Assembly (NCBI RefSeq): GCF_000143885.2 | Contig: NC_018581.1 | Coordinates: 124,001-188,000 of the forward strand | DNA length: 64,000 nt | From: Gordonia sp. KTR9 | GTDB taxonomy: Bacteria > Actinomycetota > Actinomycetes > Mycobacteriales > Mycobacteriaceae | Reading direction: 5' to 3' | Shown: piece by piece, positions 11,199-20,354 of the stretch | Position numbering within the stretch: the first letter of the stretch is position 1 | Layout of the letters: every line of letters starts with the position of its first letter | Translations under genes and position numbers: made by a program | The notes under the pieces: model-generated | Database searches by the model: none | What the model was told of the DNA's origin: nothing | The model's input: only the letters and a program-made list of their open reading frames with translations

Positions 11199-11633
11199 TC
11201 AGAGTCTGTTGAGCACCCTGGTGATCTGATCCTCCACCGAACCCGCGAGCCGGTTGAAGGCGAGCTGCGCGAGCGGGTCGGCGAGCCGGGCACGGCCGTT
11301 GAAGGTGATGTGGGACCGGTACGTGAACGAGGTGCGCGTGGGTCCGTCCGGCGCGAACGACAGGTCGTCGACACTGGTCGCGGTCTTGTTGCGACCGGTG
11401 AACACGACGTGGTCCGGGTCGTCGCGGGTGAGCTCGTAGGTCAGCGTCGTCGAGATCCCGTACAGCTTCGTCTCGTTGTGCCAGCGGGTGCCCAGCGCGA
11501 TGGGGTCGGTGCCGATCTGCTCGCACTTCTGCGTTCCCGGATCCCACTCGACGGCGTTGGCGAAGTCGCGCATGTACGCGACTACTGTCTCGATGGGCTG
11601 TCTCACCGGGAAGGTCCGTGACACCTCGACCAT
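11199..11633 (-). CDS. SRPBCC-family (START-like) lipid/ligand-binding protein
   Basis: A 144-residue protein with the helix-grip fold pattern: the N-terminal strand VSRTFPVRQPIETVVAYMRDF, a central RWHNETKLYG strand, and a long C-terminal helix (ARLADPLAQLAFNRLAGSVEDQI). Such proteins bind hydrophobic ligands or act as small cyclases or transfer proteins. The ATG at 11633 is chosen because a GGAGGAG box lies 6 bases upstream; longer in-frame starts lack this. It faces the DedA gene tail to tail with a 20-base gap. No specific function can be assigned. Confidence 0.8.
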   Translation of the reverse strand: MVEVSRTFPVRQPIETVVAYMRDFANAVEWDPGTQKCEQIGTDPIALGTRWHNETKLYGISTTLTYELTRDDPDHVVFTGRNKTATSVDDLSFAPDGPTRTSFTYRSHITFNGRARLADPLAQLAFNRLAGSVEDQITRVLNRL

Positions 11634-11992
11634 GCGATCTCCTCCACTCAATACCGTGCCCGCCCACGCGCCGCGGGCTGACAGGGATTCGTCGAGCCTC
11701 ACCCGACGGATTGCCCGGCGCGGCCACCGGACGCGTGTCGAGTCATTCATGCAGGTGAGGGGCGCGTCGCTGACCGCGACGTAACGCTTCGCGTGGAATG
11801 ATCGATCTAGCCGTCGTGTGCGGCACTCGCCACTTCGGGATCCGGAGGTGCGGGATTCACACGTGTCGGCAGTCGCGGGGGACGTGGCGTAGGCCACGCA
11901 ATAGTCCGGCGACACGATCCGGAACAGCCGCTACAGTAGAACAAAGTTCGAGTCCGTTGTAACGAATGTGAAGTATCAGGAAGTGATTGGTC

Positions 11993-12157
11993 ATGAAGTT
12001 GGCTGACCCATTTCACCCACCCCGCCGGGGTTCCCTGCTGAACTCGCTGACCGGCGGGCGACTCGGGGGCCGCCGCGGTTCCACGACGATGTTCCCCGCT
12101 GAAGCGGAACGTCTGATCACCCCTGCTGAACTCCGACGATTCGGCGTCCGCACGTAG
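11993..12157 (+). CDS. Small basic protein, 54 aa, unknown
   Basis: A short frame from ATG 11993 to TAG 12155-12157, preceded by AGGAAG ten bases upstream. The product begins MKLADPFHPPRRGS and is rich in Gly, Arg and Leu (LLNSLTGGRLGGRRGS), then ends with an acidic/polar segment (PAEAERLITPAELRRFGV). It has no membrane helix or signal peptide. The good ribosome-binding site and ordered composition suggest a real gene, but I do not recognise the family. It stands alone between the SRPBCC gene and the repeat cluster. Confidence 0.5.
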   Translation: MKLADPFHPPRRGSLLNSLTGGRLGGRRGSTTMFPAEAERLITPAELRRFGVRT

Positions 12158-12218
12158 CGCCGTTCGCACCTCAGTATCTGCGGCCTGGCGGCCGTCGTGG
12201 ACTACGAAAGCGCCCCCC

Positions 12219-12326
12219 GCTCCCTGAGGAGCGAGCTTGCGAGCGTCCACCCCGGCTCCCTGAGGAGCGAGCTTGCGAGCGTCACGCCCTGCTCCCTGAG
12301 GAGCGAGCTTGCGAGCGTCACGAAGG
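12219..12326 (+). repeat. Three tandem 36-bp units of the CTCCCTGAGG repeat
   Basis: Units start at 12219, 12255 and 12291. Each begins GCTCCCTGAGGAGCGAGC and continues TTGCGAGCGTC, followed by a short variable tail. The first 29 bases are identical in all three. Inverted copies of the same core (CTCAGGGAGCAGGAGGCTCG) follow at 12396-12450. Related partial copies recur near 36107, 37641, 46170 and 47876. Confidence 0.9.
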
Positions 12327-12450
12327 GTTTCGCAGCCTCGGTCGCCAAGACCCTTCGTGACGCGCCCTCCGCAAGCTCCGGGCGCTCCTCAGGGAGCAGG
12401 AGGCTCGCACCTCAGGGAGCAGGAGGCTCGCTCTCGCGGAGCGGGTGTGC
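12315..12450. repeat. Palindromic repeat (hairpin plus inverted CTCAGGGAGCAGG copies)
   Basis: GCGTCACGAAGGGT (12315-12328) pairs exactly with ACCCTTCGTGACGC (12350-12363), forming a 14-bp stem around a 21-base loop. It is followed by two inverted copies of the CTCCCTGAGG core. It ends about 25 bases before the stop of the minus-strand S4 gene, so transcripts of that gene would run into this structure. Confidence 0.8.
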
Positions 12451-12472
12451 CAGTGGTTTGCGCTCTGTCGGA

Positions 12473-12718
12473 TCAAGGAGCGGGTAGGTCGTCGGTCCCG
12501 GAGACCACTCGTACGCTCATCCCGCCGACGGACACCACGTCGCCGATCGCCAGCTGCCGGCCCCGCCTGGTCTCCACCTCGTCGTTGACGCTGACCAGAC
12601 CGTCGGCGATCACCTCTTTGGCCTCCGCGCCGGACTCGATCAGGTTGGCGAGTTTGAGGAATTGGCCGAGGCGGATGGACTCGTCTCGGATCGTCACGTC
12701 GTACACGGCTTCGATCAT
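12473..12718 (-). CDS. S4-domain RNA-binding protein (YbcJ/YaaA type)
   Basis: An 81-residue protein that is almost entirely one S4 domain: [20 protein letters not shown] followed by [20 protein letters not shown] and a final beta strand. S4 domains bind structured rRNA or tRNA; this stand-alone form is widespread and probably acts in ribosome assembly or RNA quality control. The ATG at 12718 begins the domain; a longer in-frame N terminus of 70 codons is unrelated to the family and would run antisense into the lysX start, so I excluded it. Confidence 0.88.
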   Translation of the reverse strand: MIEAVYDVTIRDESIRLGQFLKLANLIESGAEAKEVIADGLVSVNDEVETRRGRQLAIGDVVSVGGMSVRVVSGTDDLPAP

Positions 12719-12840
12719 GCCGGTACCGGGCGGGCGGGGCCACCTCGGCCGGGCGCGCACCGGAGAACGGTCCGTGGAGACGATCTGAGCCGGACATGGC
12801 CGATCCGCGTGGACTGCCCGGACATACTCATGTTCCCGAC

Positions 12841-12846
12841 TACCGT
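12841..12846 (+). promoter_or_regulatory. -10 box TACCGT, leaderless lysX
   Basis: A TANNNT hexamer ends 6 bases before ATG 12853, the spacing expected when the start codon is also the transcription start. Confidence 0.5.
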
Positions 12847-12852
12847 TTACGC

Positions 12853-15800
12853 ATGGCCACCGACACCCCCCTCGCGCCGGTCGACCCCGAGAACCCCGAT
12901 GAGCGTCACATCGGCACGTCGCGCGCACCCACCGCCGCCGATCGTCGATCCCTGGCGCTCCTCGACAAGATCAGGCGACCGACCGGGTTCGGTACCCGCG
13001 CTCCGCACATCGCCGGCACCGTGGTCGGTGTCCTCGCCGCCATCGCGTTGCTGTCCAGTCTCTTTCCGGCGATCCGGCACCTGATCCACGACCCGCGACG
13101 CTACGTCGACGACTACATCATCACCCTGCCCGACACCAGCTTCGCCTGGGCGTTCGTGCTGGCGCTCATCGCCGTCGCGCTCTCCGCACGCAAGCGGATC
13201 GCCTGGTGGATCAGCGTGGTCTACCTCGTGCTGTTCATGACGGCCAACGTTCTCTATCTGGTGCCGGCGCTCGAGGACGACCTCGGCGTCACGACCTGGG
13301 ACCGCACCAACATCTACCTCGGCCTGTTCATCGACGCCCTCGCGCTGATGTTCCTGCTGTCCACGTACCGGCAGTTCTACACACGGGTCCGCAGGGGAGC
13401 GATCCCCGCGGCGTTCGGCACCCTCGTCGCCGGCCTGATCATCGCGACGTTGCTGGGCTGGGCGCTCGTATGGGCGTTCCCGCACACCCTCACCCGTGGC
13501 GACCGGTTGCCGTATGCGTTCAACCGGGTGGTCGCCTTCGGCGCCATCGACCAAGACGCGTCGTTCGACGGACGGCACACGCATCTCTTCGTCAACGGGT
13601 TGCTGGGATTGTTCGGGGCGCTGGCGCTGATCGCCGCGGCGATCGTGTTGTTCCGTTCGCAGCGGCTGCGCTGGCTCATCACCGCCGAGGACGAGGCACT
13701 CATCCGCGCTCTGATCGCGCGGTTCAACGACGACGATTCGCTCGCCTACTTCTCGACCCGTCGCGACAAGGCCGTCGTGTTCTCGCCCGACGGCCGCGCG
13801 GCCATCACCTACCGGGTGGAGGTCGGCGTCGGACTGGCAGGCGGTGACCCGATCGGCGACCCGGAGTCGTGGCCCGACGCCATCGCCGAATTCCTCACGC
13901 TCTGCGAAAAATACGGATGGCATCCGGCGTCGATGGGGTCGAGCCCACGTGGCGCGGCGGCATTCGACGCCGCCGGTTTCGTCTCCCTCAACATCGGCGA
14001 CGAGGCCATCCTCCACACGCGTGAGTTCAGCCTCAGCGGACCCGCGATGAAGGCGGTGCGCCAGGCCGTGACACGCACCCGGCGTGCCGGAGTCGATGTC
14101 CGCATCAGGCGGCACTCCGAGATCGGTGACACCGAGATGGCGCAGATCGTCGCGCGGGCCGATGACTGGCGCGACACCGACGAGGAACGCGGCTTCGCGA
14201 TGGCGCTCTCGCGCATCGGCGATCCCGCGGACGGCGACTGCCTGCTGGTCGAGGCGGTGATGGACGAAGGCGCTCCCGACGAGAGGGTCGTCGGGATGCT
14301 GTCCTTCGTGCCGTGGGGGCGCCGTGGGGTCTCGCTCGACCTGATGCGTCGCGACCGGCACGGGCCCAACGGCGTCGTGGAGACGATGGTCGCCGAATTG
14401 TGCCGCGACTCCGAACAGTTGGGCATCACCGAGGTATCCCTGAACTTCGCCGCATTCCGGGCGTTCTTCGAGCAGGGGCCCCAGATCGGTGCCGGGCCCG
14501 TGATGCGGATGGGTTACTCGGTGCTGATGTTCGGCTCGCGGTTCTTCCAGATGGAGTCGCTGTACAAGTCGAATGCGAAGTATCTGCCGGACTGGCAGTC
14601 GCGCTACCTGTGCTTCGAGGACAGCCGAATCCTGCCCCGGGTGGGGCTGGCCGCGATCGTGACCGAGGGCTTCATCACGCTGCCGCGCTTCGGCCGGGCC
14701 AAGCACTACACGCAAGGCCAGCCGTCGATCCCGGCCGGTGTCGACGCCCCCGCCCTCATCGCCGAACTCGACGCCGAGGCGGCCACCCCGGAGGGTGCGG
14801 TCGTCCACCGTCCGGAGCAGGTCCGCGTCCGGCTCGAGAAGATGGACCGGCTCGTCGAACGGGGCTTCGATCCGTACCCGCCGGCGGACCGGCCCACGCA
14901 CACGATCGCGCAGGCCAAGGCCGAACCCGAAGGGACCGTCGTCACCGTCGCCGGCCGCGTCACGCGGCTTCGCGACTTCGGCAAGGTGGTGTTCGCCGAC
15001 GTGCACGACTGGTCCGGCGAGGTCCAGGTCCTCGTCGAGGATTCCCGCGTGATCCCGGGAACTCCCGACTTCGGCACCGACGTCGACCTCGGTGACCTGA
15101 TCCAGGCGCGCGGCGTCGTGGGCACCAGCCGCAAGGGCGAGCTGTCGATCCTGATCGACGCCTGGCGGATCAACGGCAAGTGCCTGCGTCCGCTGCCCGA
15201 CAAGTGGGCCGGTCTCACCGATCCGGAAGCGCGTGTCCGCCAGCGCTATGTCGACCTGGCCATCAACGAGCAGACCCGGGCATCACTCGCGACACGCAGC
15301 CTCGTCGTGAAGTCGTTGCGCGACTTTCTCTCCGCGCGTGGATATCTGGAGGTCGAGACACCGATCCTCCAACAGATCCACGGCGGTGCCAACGCAACCC
15401 CGTTCCAGACGCACATCAACGCCTATAACCTCGACCTGTACCTGCGCATCGCGCCGGAGCTCTACCTCAAACGGCTCTGCGTCGGCGGTGTGGAGAAGGT
15501 CTTCGAGATCGGCCGCAACTTCCGCAACGAGGGCGTGGACTTCAGTCACAACCCGGAGTTCACCAGCCTCGAAGCCTATGAGGCGCACAGTGATTACCTC
15601 AAGATGCTCGACCTCACCCGCGAGATGATCCAGCACGCGGCGACCGCCGCCTACGGGGAACCGGTCATCGTGCGGACCGACGCCGACGGAAACGAAGAGC
15701 GCGTGGACATCTCGGGGGAGTGGCCGGTCAAGACCGTCCACCAGGTGGTGTCGGAAGGGGCGGGGGAGGAGATCACCCCCGACACCCCCGTCGAGGTCTT

Positions 15801-16266
15801 GCGCGCCGTGTGCGATCGCCTCGAGATCAACCACCGGCCGGACTGGGACGCCGGGCAGATCGTGCTGGAACTCTACGAGCACCTCGGCGAGGACCGCACG
15901 ACGTTCCCGACCTTCTACATCGACTTCCCGACGTCGACATCGCCCCTCACACGCGCGCACCGGAGCAAGCCGGGCGTCGCCGAGCGGTGGGATCTCGTGG
16001 CCTGGGGCGTCGAACTGGGCACTGCCTACACCGAGCTCACCGATCCGGTGGAGCAGCGCAAGCGCCTCACCGAGCAGTCGATCCTGGCGGCCGACGGCGA
16101 CCCCGAGGCCATGGAACTCGACGAGGACTTCCTACAGGCGCTCGAGTACGCGATGCCGCCGACGGGCGGTCTCGGCGTCGGCGTCGACCGCGTGGTCATG
16201 CTCATCACCGGACAGTCGATCCGTGAGTCGCTGGCGTTCCCGCTCGCGAAACCACAGGACGCCTGA
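12853..16266 (+). CDS. lysX: Bifunctional lysyl-tRNA synthetase / phosphatidylglycerol lysyltransferase
   Basis: A 1137-residue fusion. Residues about 45-265 form six or seven membrane helices. About 280-600 is the MprF-type (DUF2156) transferase that puts lysine from Lys-tRNA onto phosphatidylglycerol. About 680-780 is the OB-fold anticodon domain, and the rest is a class II lysyl-tRNA synthetase core with motif 2 [15 protein letters not shown] (about 890) and motif 3 [13 protein letters not shown] (about 1105). The protein thus makes its own Lys-tRNA substrate. In mycobacteria it lowers the negative surface charge and gives resistance to cationic peptides. The ATG at 12853 is favoured by the leaderless -10; an ATG 57 bases upstream is also in frame. 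Confidence 0.94.
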   Translation: MATDTPLAPVDPENPDERHIGTSRAPTAADRRSLALLDKIRRPTGFGTRAPHIAGTVVGVLAAIALLSSLFPAIRHLIHDPRRYVDDYIITLPDTSFAWAFVLALIAVALSARKRIAWWISVVYLVLFMTANVLYLVPALEDDLGVTTWDRTNIYLGLFIDALALMFLLSTYRQFYTRVRRGAIPAAFGTLVAGLIIATLLGWALVWAFPHTLTRGDRLPYAFNRVVAFGAIDQDASFDGRHTHLFVNGLLGLFGALALIAAAIVLFRSQRLRWLITAEDEALIRALIARFNDDDSLAYFSTRRDKAVVFSPDGRAAITYRVEVGVGLAGGDPIGDPESWPDAIAEFLTLCEKYGWHPASMGSSPRGAAAFDAAGFVSLNIGDEAILHTREFSLSGPAMKAVRQAVTRTRRAGVDVRIRRHSEIGDTEMAQIVARADDWRDTDEERGFAMALSRIGDPADGDCLLVEAVMDEGAPDERVVGMLSFVPWGRRGVSLDLMRRDRHGPNGVVETMVAELCRDSEQLGITEVSLNFAAFRAFFEQGPQIGAGPVMRMGYSVLMFGSRFFQMESLYKSNAKYLPDWQSRYLCFEDSRILPRVGLAAIVTEGFITLPRFGRAKHYTQGQPSIPAGVDAPALIAELDAEAATPEGAVVHRPEQVRVRLEKMDRLVERGFDPYPPADRPTHTIAQAKAEPEGTVVTVAGRVTRLRDFGKVVFADVHDWSGEVQVLVEDSRVIPGTPDFGTDVDLGDLIQARGVVGTSRKGELSILIDAWRINGKCLRPLPDKWAGLTDPEARVRQRYVDLAINEQTRASLATRSLVVKSLRDFLSARGYLEVETPILQQIHGGANATPFQTHINAYNLDLYLRIAPELYLKRLCVGGVEKVFEIGRNFRNEGVDFSHNPEFTSLEAYEAHSDYLKMLDLTREMIQHAATAAYGEPVIVRTDADGNEERVDISGEWPVKTVHQVVSEGAGEEITPDTPVEVLRAVCDRLEINHRPDWDAGQIVLELYEHLGEDRTTFPTFYIDFPTSTSPLTRAHRSKPGVAERWDLVAWGVELGTAYTELTDPVEQRKRLTEQSILAADGDPEAMELDEDFLQALEYAMPPTGGLGVGVDRVVMLITGQSIRESLAFPLAKPQDA

Positions 16267-16514
16267 CCGGAGGAAAACCCGGCTGTCTCGCTGCCGTACA
16301 TCGGCAAGACATCATGTGCATACGCACTGTACAGTCACGCCGTGTGCACTTGTCGGACACAACCCGTGCGGGGGGCCGCCTGTCATCCGCTTGAGCTACA
16401 CGTGGTCACGATCTGTAACGGTGGGATCGGGTCGAACGACCTAGTAATCAACCCCCTACGTCTGACGAGAGGTGCCCGGAATGGTCGTCGAAGAGCTGCG
16501 CAGCACCTGAACCC

Positions 16515-17129
16515 GTGGCGCCGAGGGAGAGCGACGCAACCGCGAGAGCGGACCACGGGGGCGGGGGTGAATCGCAGCTCTTGCGCGATCTTCTGGTGTC
16601 CGTCGCCGGAGGAGACCGCGCATCGTTCACGCGTCTCTATGATCTGACCAGTTCCCGGATCTACGGGCTCGCCGTCCGGGTGGTCCGTGACCGGCACTAC
16701 GCCGAAGAGGTGGTCCAGGAGGCCTACCTGCAGTACTGGCAGCGGGCCGCCGACTACGAACCCGCTCGCGGGTCGGTCATCACCTGGATGATGACGATCG
16801 CGCACCGCCGCGCCGTCGACCGGGTCCGCTCCGAGAACATGCAGACCGAGCGGATGTCGGAGTACGGCGCTCGGAACGCGGAACCCGAAGGTGCGCAGAA
16901 CATTCCGCTCGAAGAAGTCGTCCGGGCGGCGGAGGTGAGCGCGGTGCGCACCTGCCTCGGACACCTCACCGACCTGCAGCGCGGGAGCCTCGAGATGTCG
17001 TACTTCGGCGGGCTCACCTATCCCGAGGTGGCGGCGCGCACCGACACACCGCTGCCCACCACGAAGTCCCGGATCCGGGACGGGTTGCGCCGGCTGCGGA
17101 TCTGCCTGGACTCGCACGACGATCGCTGA
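16515..17129 (+). CDS. sigK: SigK-like ECF RNA polymerase sigma factor
   Basis: A 204-residue ECF sigma factor. Region 2 (FTRLYDLTSSRIYGLAVRVV...EEVVQEAYLQYWQ, residues about 38-80) binds core polymerase and the -10 box. Region 4 (LTDLQRGSLEMSYFGGLTYPEVA, about 155-180) holds the helix-turn-helix for the -35. The DRVRSENMQTERMSEYGARN linker resembles mycobacterial SigK. The start is GTG 16515; it is not certain because no strong ribosome-binding site is seen. Unlike the usual sigK-rskA arrangement, the next gene is a hydrolase and no anti-sigma gene is adjacent, so its control is unclear. Confidence 0.85.
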   Translation: MAPRESDATARADHGGGGESQLLRDLLVSVAGGDRASFTRLYDLTSSRIYGLAVRVVRDRHYAEEVVQEAYLQYWQRAADYEPARGSVITWMMTIAHRRAVDRVRSENMQTERMSEYGARNAEPEGAQNIPLEEVVRAAEVSAVRTCLGHLTDLQRGSLEMSYFGGLTYPEVAARTDTPLPTTKSRIRDGLRRLRICLDSHDDR

Positions 17130-17200
17130 CCAGGCTCGTCGGTGGCGTCCGGTCGCATCGTCCGCCGACGCTGCCGGGTCCCTCCGGGCACACTGGACGA

Positions 17201-18109
17201 GTGCGCGAGAGGATGCCCGACGAGGGCCCGGACACACCCGGCACGTTCGTGACGGTCGGGGAGCATCATCTCCACGTGCTCGACGAGGGCTCGGGGCCGC
17301 CGCTGCTGCTGATGGCGGCGCTCGGGAGCAACTGGTTCGACCTCGATCCGCTGGTCGCGCGGCTGTCCACGTCGTGGCGGGTCCTTCGCTACGACCGCCC
17401 GGGCTACGGGCTGTCCGATCCCATCGGCCGTGGCCACCATCCCTCGCTGCTGGGCGAGGTGGAACGGATGGCCGCCGTCCTCGATGCGCGTGGCGTCAAC
17501 GAACCGGTTGTGGTCGTGGGTCATTCGCTGGCGTCGCTGTACGTGGAGGCGTTCGCGCGGCGGTATCCCGAACGGACGGCGGGTGTGGTCGTGCTCGACG
17601 GGTCGTTCGTGTTGCTCCCATGGCGGCTCGTCCCGCTCTCGTTCCGGGTCGGCAACGCTCACCGGGTGGTCGGTGCGGCGCGTGCGGTGACGAGTCGCGT
17701 GGGTATCCGTCGCTGGCCGAGTTTCCAGGTGTGGAGCCGCGTGGTGCCCGCGCCCCCGGAGGGCCGCGGGGAGCAGCAGCGCCGGTGGAGCACCCACGTG
17801 TTCGGGCAGCCGCCGTATCTGCTCGCGCTCCTCGTCGAGAACGCCGCCTTCGGGTCGATGAACCAGACGCTGCGGAGTCTGCGACGGTCCGCGCCGATGC
17901 CCGACGCCCCGGTGATCGTCGTCGTGGCGTCGTCGAGGCTTCCGGGGTGGCGCGAGTTGTGGGAATGGAAGCAACGGCGATACGCCGAGGTGCTCGGCGC
18001 CCGCGAGATCGCCGTTCTCCCGCGGGCGAGGCATTTCCTGGTCTCCGAGCGCCCGGATGACGTCGCCGAGATCATCCGTGGGGTCCGATCGATCCCTACC
18101 CGCGAGTAA
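17201..18109 (+). CDS. Alpha/beta hydrolase with atypical nucleophile elbow
   Basis: A 302-residue alpha/beta-fold hydrolase. The strand and loop DRPGYGLSD (about 65-73), the elbow GHSLAS (nucleophile Ser about 108) and a late His ([12 protein letters not shown]) follow the family order. The elbow has Ala where GxSxG normally has Gly, which is uncommon though known. No signal peptide is seen. The GTG at 17201 has CACACT six bases upstream, a weak leaderless -10; an ATG at 17213 is the alternative. It follows the sigma factor by 71 bases but probably has its own promoter. Confidence 0.8.
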   Translation: MRERMPDEGPDTPGTFVTVGEHHLHVLDEGSGPPLLLMAALGSNWFDLDPLVARLSTSWRVLRYDRPGYGLSDPIGRGHHPSLLGEVERMAAVLDARGVNEPVVVVGHSLASLYVEAFARRYPERTAGVVVLDGSFVLLPWRLVPLSFRVGNAHRVVGAARAVTSRVGIRRWPSFQVWSRVVPAPPEGRGEQQRRWSTHVFGQPPYLLALLVENAAFGSMNQTLRSLRRSAPMPDAPVIVVVASSRLPGWRELWEWKQRRYAEVLGAREIAVLPRARHFLVSERPDDVAEIIRGVRSIPTRE

Positions 18110-18130
18110 CCAGCTACTTGCGGTTACACC

Positions 18131-18136
18131 TAAACT
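18131..18136 (+). promoter_or_regulatory. -10 box TAAACT, leaderless rraA-like gene
   Basis: The hexamer ends 7 bases before ATG 18144; no Shine-Dalgarno sequence lies between them. Confidence 0.5.
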
Positions 18137-18143
18137 GTTCGGC

Positions 18144-18635
18144 ATGAGCGAGCTGACCTTCACCCCGACGGCCGACCTCGTCGACGAGATCGGTGCCGAT
18201 GTCCGTAGCTGTGACACCCAGTTCACGCAGTACGGCGGTAACCGGGAGTTCGTCGGACGGGTGTCGACGGTCAGATGCTTCCAGGACAACGCCCTGCTGA
18301 AGTCGGTTCTCGGCGAGTCCAACCCCGGCGGGGTGCTCGTCGTCGACGGCGACGCGTCGGTACACACCGCCCTGGTGGGAGACCTGATCGCCGAACTCGG
18401 CCGGTCCAACGGCTGGGTGGGGATCATCGTCAACGGCGCCATCCGCGACGCCAAGACCATCGGTGGGATGGAGATCGGGGTCAAGGCCCTGGGCACCAAC
18501 CCGCGCAAATCGACCAAGACCGGCGCCGGTGAGCGCGACATCCCGCTGAGCATCGGCGGTGAGACGTTCGCCCCCGGCGACATCGTCTACTCCGACGACG
18601 ACGGCATCGTGCTCGTCGCGCCGGAACCACAGTAG
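18144..18635 (+). CDS. rraA: RraA-family protein (RNase E inhibitor-like / HMG aldolase fold)
   Basis: A 163-residue single-domain RraA protein. Family motifs are [19 protein letters not shown] at the N terminus, [19 protein letters not shown] (about 62-80) and [17 protein letters not shown] (about 93-109), where the Gly-x-Arg-Asp loop binds metal and acid substrates in the aldolase members. In enterobacteria RraA binds RNase E and slows RNA decay; many actinobacterial homologues act instead as 4-hydroxy-4-methyl-2-oxoglutarate or oxaloacetate lyases. The sequence does not decide between these. It lies 89 bases before gabD2 on the same strand. Confidence 0.88.
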   Translation: MSELTFTPTADLVDEIGADVRSCDTQFTQYGGNREFVGRVSTVRCFQDNALLKSVLGESNPGGVLVVDGDASVHTALVGDLIAELGRSNGWVGIIVNGAIRDAKTIGGMEIGVKALGTNPRKSTKTGAGERDIPLSIGGETFAPGDIVYSDDDGIVLVAPEPQ

Positions 18636-18724
18636 GCCGACACCGGGCAGAACCCCGATCGCCGGGACCGGCGATCGCCATCGAAGAGAACACCGGACAC
18701 CCGACAGCGCTAGGGAGCACCGCC

Positions 18725-20278
18725 ATGCCGAAGCCCACCGCCGACTATTTCGCCCGCCTGGGTGCGCTCGTCGCCATCGACGACGCCGCGAGTCGTCCCA
18801 CGCGCCCCGTCCTCGAGGCGTTCAGCGGGACGGAGATGGCGACCATTCCCGTCGCCACCGCCGAGGATCTCGAGGTGGCGGTCGCCCGTGCCCGCCAGGC
18901 ACAGCAGGGGTGGGCGGCCCGCACGCCGGCCGACCGCGCCGCGATCATCGATCGGTTCTCCGAACTGGTCCACCGCAACGCGGCGTCGCTGATGGACATC
19001 GCGCAGGCCGAGACCGGCAAGGCGCGCATCTACGCGCAAGAAGAGGTCATCGACGTCGCGATCACCGCGCGGCACTACGCGACGAACGGTCCCAAGCTGC
19101 TCTCCGACCGCAAGGTCAAGGGCATGCTGCCGGGTGCGACCAGCGTCCGTGTGCGCTACCTGCCCAAGGGCGTGGTCGGCATCATCAGCCCGTGGAACTA
19201 CCCGCTGACACTGGCCGTGTCCGACGCGGTGGCGGCGCTCATCGCCGGCAACGGCGTGGTCATCAAGCCGGACAGCCAGACCCCGTACTGCGCACTGGCC
19301 CTGGCCGAGTTGCTGTACGAGGCGGGCCTGCCGCGCGAGCTGTACGCCGTGGTGCCCGGCCCGGGCGGGGTTGTCGGACAGGCCATCATGGCCACCACCG
19401 ACTATGTGATGTTCACCGGCTCCTCGGAGACCGGGGCGACCCTCGCCGAGCAGGCCGGGCGTCGGCTCATCGGTTTCTCGGCGGAGCTCGGCGGCAAGAA
19501 CCCGATGGTCGTCACCGCGAGCGCGGACATCGCCAACGCCGTCCGGGGTGCGGCGCGCGCGTCGTTCTCCAACTCCGGGCAGCTGTGCATCTCGATCGAA
19601 CGGATCTACGTCGACAAGAAGATCGCCGACGACTTCGCCGAGCGGTTCGCCGCCCATGTGTCGACGATGAAGCTGTCGGCCTCCTACGATTTCACCGCCG
19701 ACATGGGCTCGCTGGCTTCGGCCGCCCAGGTCGACACCGCCGAGGCGCACGTCGAGGATGCAGTCGCCAAGGGCGCGAAGGTGCTGGCCGGCGGGAAACG
19801 ACGAGCCGACCTGGGCCCCTTCTTCTTCGAGCCGACGGTCCTCACCGACGTCACCGACGACATGGTCTGTTTCGGGAACGAGACCTTCGGACCCGTCGTT
19901 TCCATCTACCCCGTCGACTCCACCGACGAGGCGATCAAGCTCGCCAACGACACCGACTACGGCCTCAACGCGAGCGTCTTCGCCGGTAGCAGCGCTGAGG
20001 CGCAGGAGGTCGCCGAGCAACTCCGGGCCGGGACGGTGAACATCAACGAGGGCTATGCGGCGGCGTGGGCGTCGACTGCGGCCCCGATGGGTGGCATGGG
20101 CATCTCCGGGGTGGGGCGCCGCCACGGCGACGAGGGCCTGCTGAAGTACACCGAGCCGCAGACCATCGCCGAACAGCGCTTCATCGGCATCGACCGCATG
20201 CCGGTGGTCCCGACGAACATCTACCGCGCCATCACCCCGGCCGCTGTCCGCGCGCTGAAGTACCTGCCCGGCCGTTAG
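18725..20278 (+). CDS. gabD2: Succinate-semialdehyde dehydrogenase, GabD2 type
   Basis: A 517-residue NAD(P)-dependent aldehyde dehydrogenase that oxidises succinic semialdehyde to succinate, linking GABA or 2-oxoglutarate breakdown to the TCA cycle. The catalytic Glu is in SAELGGKNPM (about 254) and the catalytic Cys in SNSGQLCISIER (about 287); the cofactor strand PWNYPLTLAVSDAVAAL and VIKPDSQTPYCALALAELLY match mycobacterial GabD2 closely. Length is normal. ATG 18725 has TAGGGAG ten bases upstream. Confidence 0.92.
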   Translation: MPKPTADYFARLGALVAIDDAASRPTRPVLEAFSGTEMATIPVATAEDLEVAVARARQAQQGWAARTPADRAAIIDRFSELVHRNAASLMDIAQAETGKARIYAQEEVIDVAITARHYATNGPKLLSDRKVKGMLPGATSVRVRYLPKGVVGIISPWNYPLTLAVSDAVAALIAGNGVVIKPDSQTPYCALALAELLYEAGLPRELYAVVPGPGGVVGQAIMATTDYVMFTGSSETGATLAEQAGRRLIGFSAELGGKNPMVVTASADIANAVRGAARASFSNSGQLCISIERIYVDKKIADDFAERFAAHVSTMKLSASYDFTADMGSLASAAQVDTAEAHVEDAVAKGAKVLAGGKRRADLGPFFFEPTVLTDVTDDMVCFGNETFGPVVSIYPVDSTDEAIKLANDTDYGLNASVFAGSSAEAQEVAEQLRAGTVNINEGYAAAWASTAAPMGGMGISGVGRRHGDEGLLKYTEPQTIAEQRFIGIDRMPVVPTNIYRAITPAAVRALKYLPGR

Positions 20279-20342
20279 CGCCCGGCGGCGCCTCCCGCCC
20301 CCGAGTGAGCCGATTGTCCTGCCCGATCGGTGTGAGCGTGGT

Positions 20343-20348
20343 TACGGT
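20343..20348 (+). promoter_or_regulatory. -10 box TACGGT, leaderless sugar dehydrogenase gene
   Basis: The hexamer ends exactly 6 bases before GTG 20355, which supports that start codon. Confidence 0.5.
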
Positions 20349-20354
20349 AGCCCC

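Larger units (their letters stand above)
11634..12472. other. Long region with one small ORF and a repeat cluster
   Basis: 839 bases without a large gene. The left part (11634-11990) shows no recognisable feature apart from likely promoter sequence. A 54-codon ORF occupies 11993-12157, and the palindromic repeat cluster occupies 12219-12450. Larger frames here are repeat-derived and lack family character. Confidence 0.5.

Noticed and set aside
12219..12326. CRISPR array
   Set aside because: Only three units with almost no spacer (7 variable bases), palindromic core and matching dispersed copies elsewhere; no cas genes.
12197..12797. Several overlapping frames on both strands through the repeat cluster
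   Set aside because: They follow the repeat units and encode Arg/Ser-rich text without family character; the repeat explains their openness.
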